The notes under the pieces were generated by a model. It saw nothing but the letters and a program-made list of their open reading frames with translations. It had not been told where the DNA came from and did not search any database. A stretch of 16,860 bases of DNA. It comes from Rhizobium leguminosarum (GTDB lineage: Bacteria; Pseudomonadota; Alphaproteobacteria; Rhizobiales; Rhizobiaceae). The stretch is taken from NCBI RefSeq assembly GCF_001652265.1, contig NZ_LWBS01000464.1, positions 1 to 16,860 of the forward strand, in the 5' to 3' direction. A program made the position numbers and the translations under genes. The first letter of the stretch is position 1. Each line of letters begins with the position of its first letter. Shown piece by piece: positions 14,990 to 16,860 of the stretch.

Positions 14990-15739
14990 TCAGGCTCTGC
15001 GATATTCGGAAATCACCAATCGACTTGTCGAGACAAACGCATCACGCTGCCAGTTATTCCATCTCGCATGAAGGGAGAGCCCAGCAGACCGGGCAAGCAG
15101 GTCAAGCTCGTTCGGCCATACGAAGCGGATCTTGTGGCGAAAGACCTGCGACTTCTCGCCAAGCACCATGATGCGCTGGTCCAGAACCTGGGTAACAGGA
15201 TCGCCCTTCACGCCCATAAGCATGACGGATGCCATCTCGTGTTCACCCGACGGCAGATCGGACATGCGATTGAGGCGGAAGTCGTTGCTAAAAAACGCCT
15301 CGTTCGGAATAATCGTCTGGATGATCACTGAGCCGCCGATGGCCAGACGTTTTTCAACATTGGCGAAGAAGCGCAATTGATCTTCCTGTGTCAGGAGATA
15401 TTCAAACGAAGCAATGCAATAGATGAGTCCGAACGTCCCCTCGAATGGCACATCCACCATATCGCCCTGTACGATTGAAAGCTTTTCAGCTCCCGGCTTC
15501 CGCCTGAGCCGGGCCAGCATGGCCTCGGAAAGATCGACACCCGAGACTTCGATTCCATGCTGGGAAAGCGGCAGCGCAATCCGCCCCGTTCCCACGGCAA
15601 GTTCAAGCGCGGGCCGACCGGCAGCTATGTCCGAAAGCACATTGACGCAAGGCGTCATGACACTTTCAGGCCAGGAGTCCTGCCAGTTGTCGTAAAATTC
15701 CGCGTAGCTCTCATAATTGTTGACTGAACGAGCGTCCAT
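14990..15739 (-). CDS. Class I SAM-dependent methyltransferase
   Basis: The 249-residue methyltransferase starts at ATG 15739, preceded by AGAGAGGAAGC; upstream in-frame codons to 15772 overlap the P450 end and are not needed. Motif I is ELAVGTGR (residues 46-53), with the acidic residue of strand 2 in VSGVDLSEAML (Asp69), then QGDMVDVPFEGTFGLIYCI (motif II region). The C-terminal half (FSNDFRLNRMSDLPSGEHE) resembles small-molecule or lipid O-/N-methyltransferases without a clear substrate. It begins 13 bases after the P450 stop, so translation is likely coupled. The gene is intact and its substrate is unknown. Confidence 0.85.
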   Translation of the reverse strand: MDARSVNNYESYAEFYDNWQDSWPESVMTPCVNVLSDIAAGRPALELAVGTGRIALPLSQHGIEVSGVDLSEAMLARLRRKPGAEKLSIVQGDMVDVPFEGTFGLIYCIASFEYLLTQEDQLRFFANVEKRLAIGGSVIIQTIIPNEAFFSNDFRLNRMSDLPSGEHEMASVMLMGVKGDPVTQVLDQRIMVLGEKSQVFRHKIRFVWPNELDLLARSAGLSLHARWNNWQRDAFVSTSRLVISEYRRA

Positions 15740-15752
15740 CTGTGCTTCCTCT

Positions 15753-16860
15753 CTATTCACCCGCCGTCGCACGGGGCATTAAGGCCAAATTCACGCCCAA
15801 AGGCCGCAGGACGAGCGCCGGATACGGTCGCACCTTCGAGTTCGGCATTGGTTTCAGAATGAATCGTCTCAGAATGCAGACCAGCACGAGCGCCATATGC
15901 ATGAGGCTGAAATGCTCGCCAATGCAGCGCTTGCTGCCGCCGCCGAAAGGAAAGAAGGCATAGCGTGGCAATCGCGGCTGTAACCTCCCGTCCAGCCAAC
16001 GTTCCGGTCTGAAGCGGCCGGGTTCGTCAAAAAACCGGACACTGCGGTGGTTGATCCATGGGCTGATTATAAGCGCGCTTCCCGCGGCGAGAAAAAAGTC
16101 GCCGAGCATCGTATCCCGGGCCACGGTTCGCCCGGTCAGCCAGGCCGGTGGAAACAGTCGCATTGCTTCCATCAACGAAGCGCGGGTTTCAGGAAAGGCA
16201 TCGAGGCTTATGGTTCCCCCGCCTGTCGCCCATTCGGCGCTGCCCGATGCGTTCACTTCCGCAGCAACGCGTTGCAAAACGTCCGGATGCGACGTCAGCA
16301 GGTGCAAGGTCCAGGTCAGTCCGGCAGACATGGCCTCAAGCCCCGACAGGACCATGGCGCAGAACTCGTCACAAAGCCATTCGTCTTCTTCAACGGAGGC
16401 ACGGATGCCGAATTGACCAACCCCTTCAGCGTTTCCGTCTCCACTGTGCTGCTGCCTTGCTCTGGCAAGGGCCGCATGCGCCACGGTCTTCGCGGCCTCG
16501 CGGGAGCTTGCCAGACGGTAACTAGTCCTGTCAAAGCGACCGAGCGGAAGACGTACAGGATCACGCGTCTTCAGGATGATCGCCTCGGACAACGCCATGA
16601 ATGCCACTCTCCCCCCCTCGTCGAGCGTGATCTTTAGAAGAAACTGACAGCCCACATCGAAGCACAGCTGCTGCAAAAGCCTCCTGATGTCGCATGAGGC
16701 AGGCCCCGTCTGCCATCGCGCCAGATGCGCCTCGGTCAACCCGAACGTCGTCCGCAAACCGGAGGCAACTCTTCTCAGATTGAAATCCGATTGCATCGCC
16801 CTGCGTTTGACTGTCCAGTCGTCGCCCGAGCTGTTCATAAGCGAGGACGGAAAACTCACC
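15753..16860 (-). CDS. Cytochrome P450, N-terminus beyond the window
   Basis: About 369 codons of a bacterial P450 are visible; some 75-85 N-terminal residues lie past the right edge. Counting from the GTG at 16859, the visible part has the C-helix DDWTVKRRAMQSDF, the K-helix ExxR as EAMR (231-234), FRPERW (about 283-288), and the heme loop FFPFGGGSKRCIGEHF with thiolate Cys312. The I-helix reads SGLEAMSAG (172-180): the usual acid is Glu175, but the following Thr is Ala176. It resembles CYP4/CYP102/CYP110-like enzymes that act on fatty or terpenoid substrates, though this is only inference. A ferredoxin or reductase gene is not in view. It is the first visible gene of a leftward operon with the methyltransferase and sulfotransferases. 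Confidence 0.88.
   Translation of the reverse strand, partial: VSFPSSLMNSSGDDWTVKRRAMQSDFNLRRVASGLRTTFGLTEAHLARWQTGPASCDIRRLLQQLCFDVGCQFLLKITLDEGGRVAFMALSEAIILKTRDPVRLPLGRFDRTSYRLASSREAAKTVAHAALARARQQHSGDGNAEGVGQFGIRASVEEDEWLCDEFCAMVLSGLEAMSAGLTWTLHLLTSHPDVLQRVAAEVNASGSAEWATGGGTISLDAFPETRASLMEAMRLFPPAWLTGRTVARDTMLGDFFLAAGSALIISPWINHRSVRFFDEPGRFRPERWLDGRLQPRLPRYAFFPFGGGSKRCIGEHFSLMHMALVLVCILRRFILKPMPNSKVRPYPALVLRPLGVNLALMPRATAGE

Noticed and set aside
16047..16637. 196-codon plus-strand open frame
   Set aside because: It is antisense to the cytochrome P450, which shows the ExxR and heme-cysteine motifs on the other strand.
1..16860. CRISPR arrays, tRNA or rRNA genes
   Set aside because: No regularly spaced short repeats, tRNA-like cloverleaf or rRNA motif were seen on either strand on reading.

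Overview
The window looks like an accessory island or symbiotic-plasmid segment from an alphaproteobacterium, most likely of the Rhizobiales. This rests on high-GC coding style, rhizobium-type mobile elements (IS66, IS5, IS6, IS256, IS3, a group II intron inside an IS, a Tn3-family unit, a tyrosine-recombinase trio) and sensor kinase genes with no adjacent regulator. No housekeeping gene, rRNA or tRNA is visible, so species cannot be assigned.

Left flank (1-2130, plus strand): a Cys/Met-metabolism PLP enzyme gene broken by a small deletion, followed by two consecutive DapA-family gene fragments that keep only their N-terminal halves. The second is cut by the first mobile remnant.

Central mobile-element graveyard (about 2130-14119). 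From left to right: an IS5-family 5' fragment fused in frame to a headless large serine recombinase, fused in turn to a tyrosine recombinase (one 657-codon open frame); a complete second tyrosine recombinase overlapping it by ATGA; an inverted-repeat element end lying inside an IS66 remnant; a fragment of a sensor kinase gene cut by IS66 on one side and an IS6-family element on the other; the 3' third of a group II intron with domains V and VI; the 3' half of an IS3-family transposase into which that intron had inserted; a complete paralogous sensor histidine kinase gene; a full-length IS256-family element with perfect ends and an 8-bp target duplication, sitting on the edge of an IS6-family fragment; and a Tn3-family transposon (10891-14119) with 38-bp ends, an intact tnpR and a doubly damaged tnpA.

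Right flank (14120-16860, minus strand, transcribed leftward): a compact operon. A cytochrome P450 (entering from beyond the right edge) is followed by a SAM-dependent methyltransferase, a sulfotransferase, and the first 40 codons of a second, different sulfotransferase cut off by the Tn3 end. The spacing (13, 31 and 21 bases) and good ribosome binding sites suggest one tailoring pathway: oxidation, methylation and sulfation of an unknown small molecule. This operon is the best candidate for an undescribed system; the recombinase chimera is the most unusual single reading frame.

Most transposases are frameshifted or truncated. The reading frames that look functional are the two tyrosine recombinases (one as a chimera), IS66 orfA, the sensor kinase, tnpR, the methyltransferase, sulfotransferase 1 and the P450.
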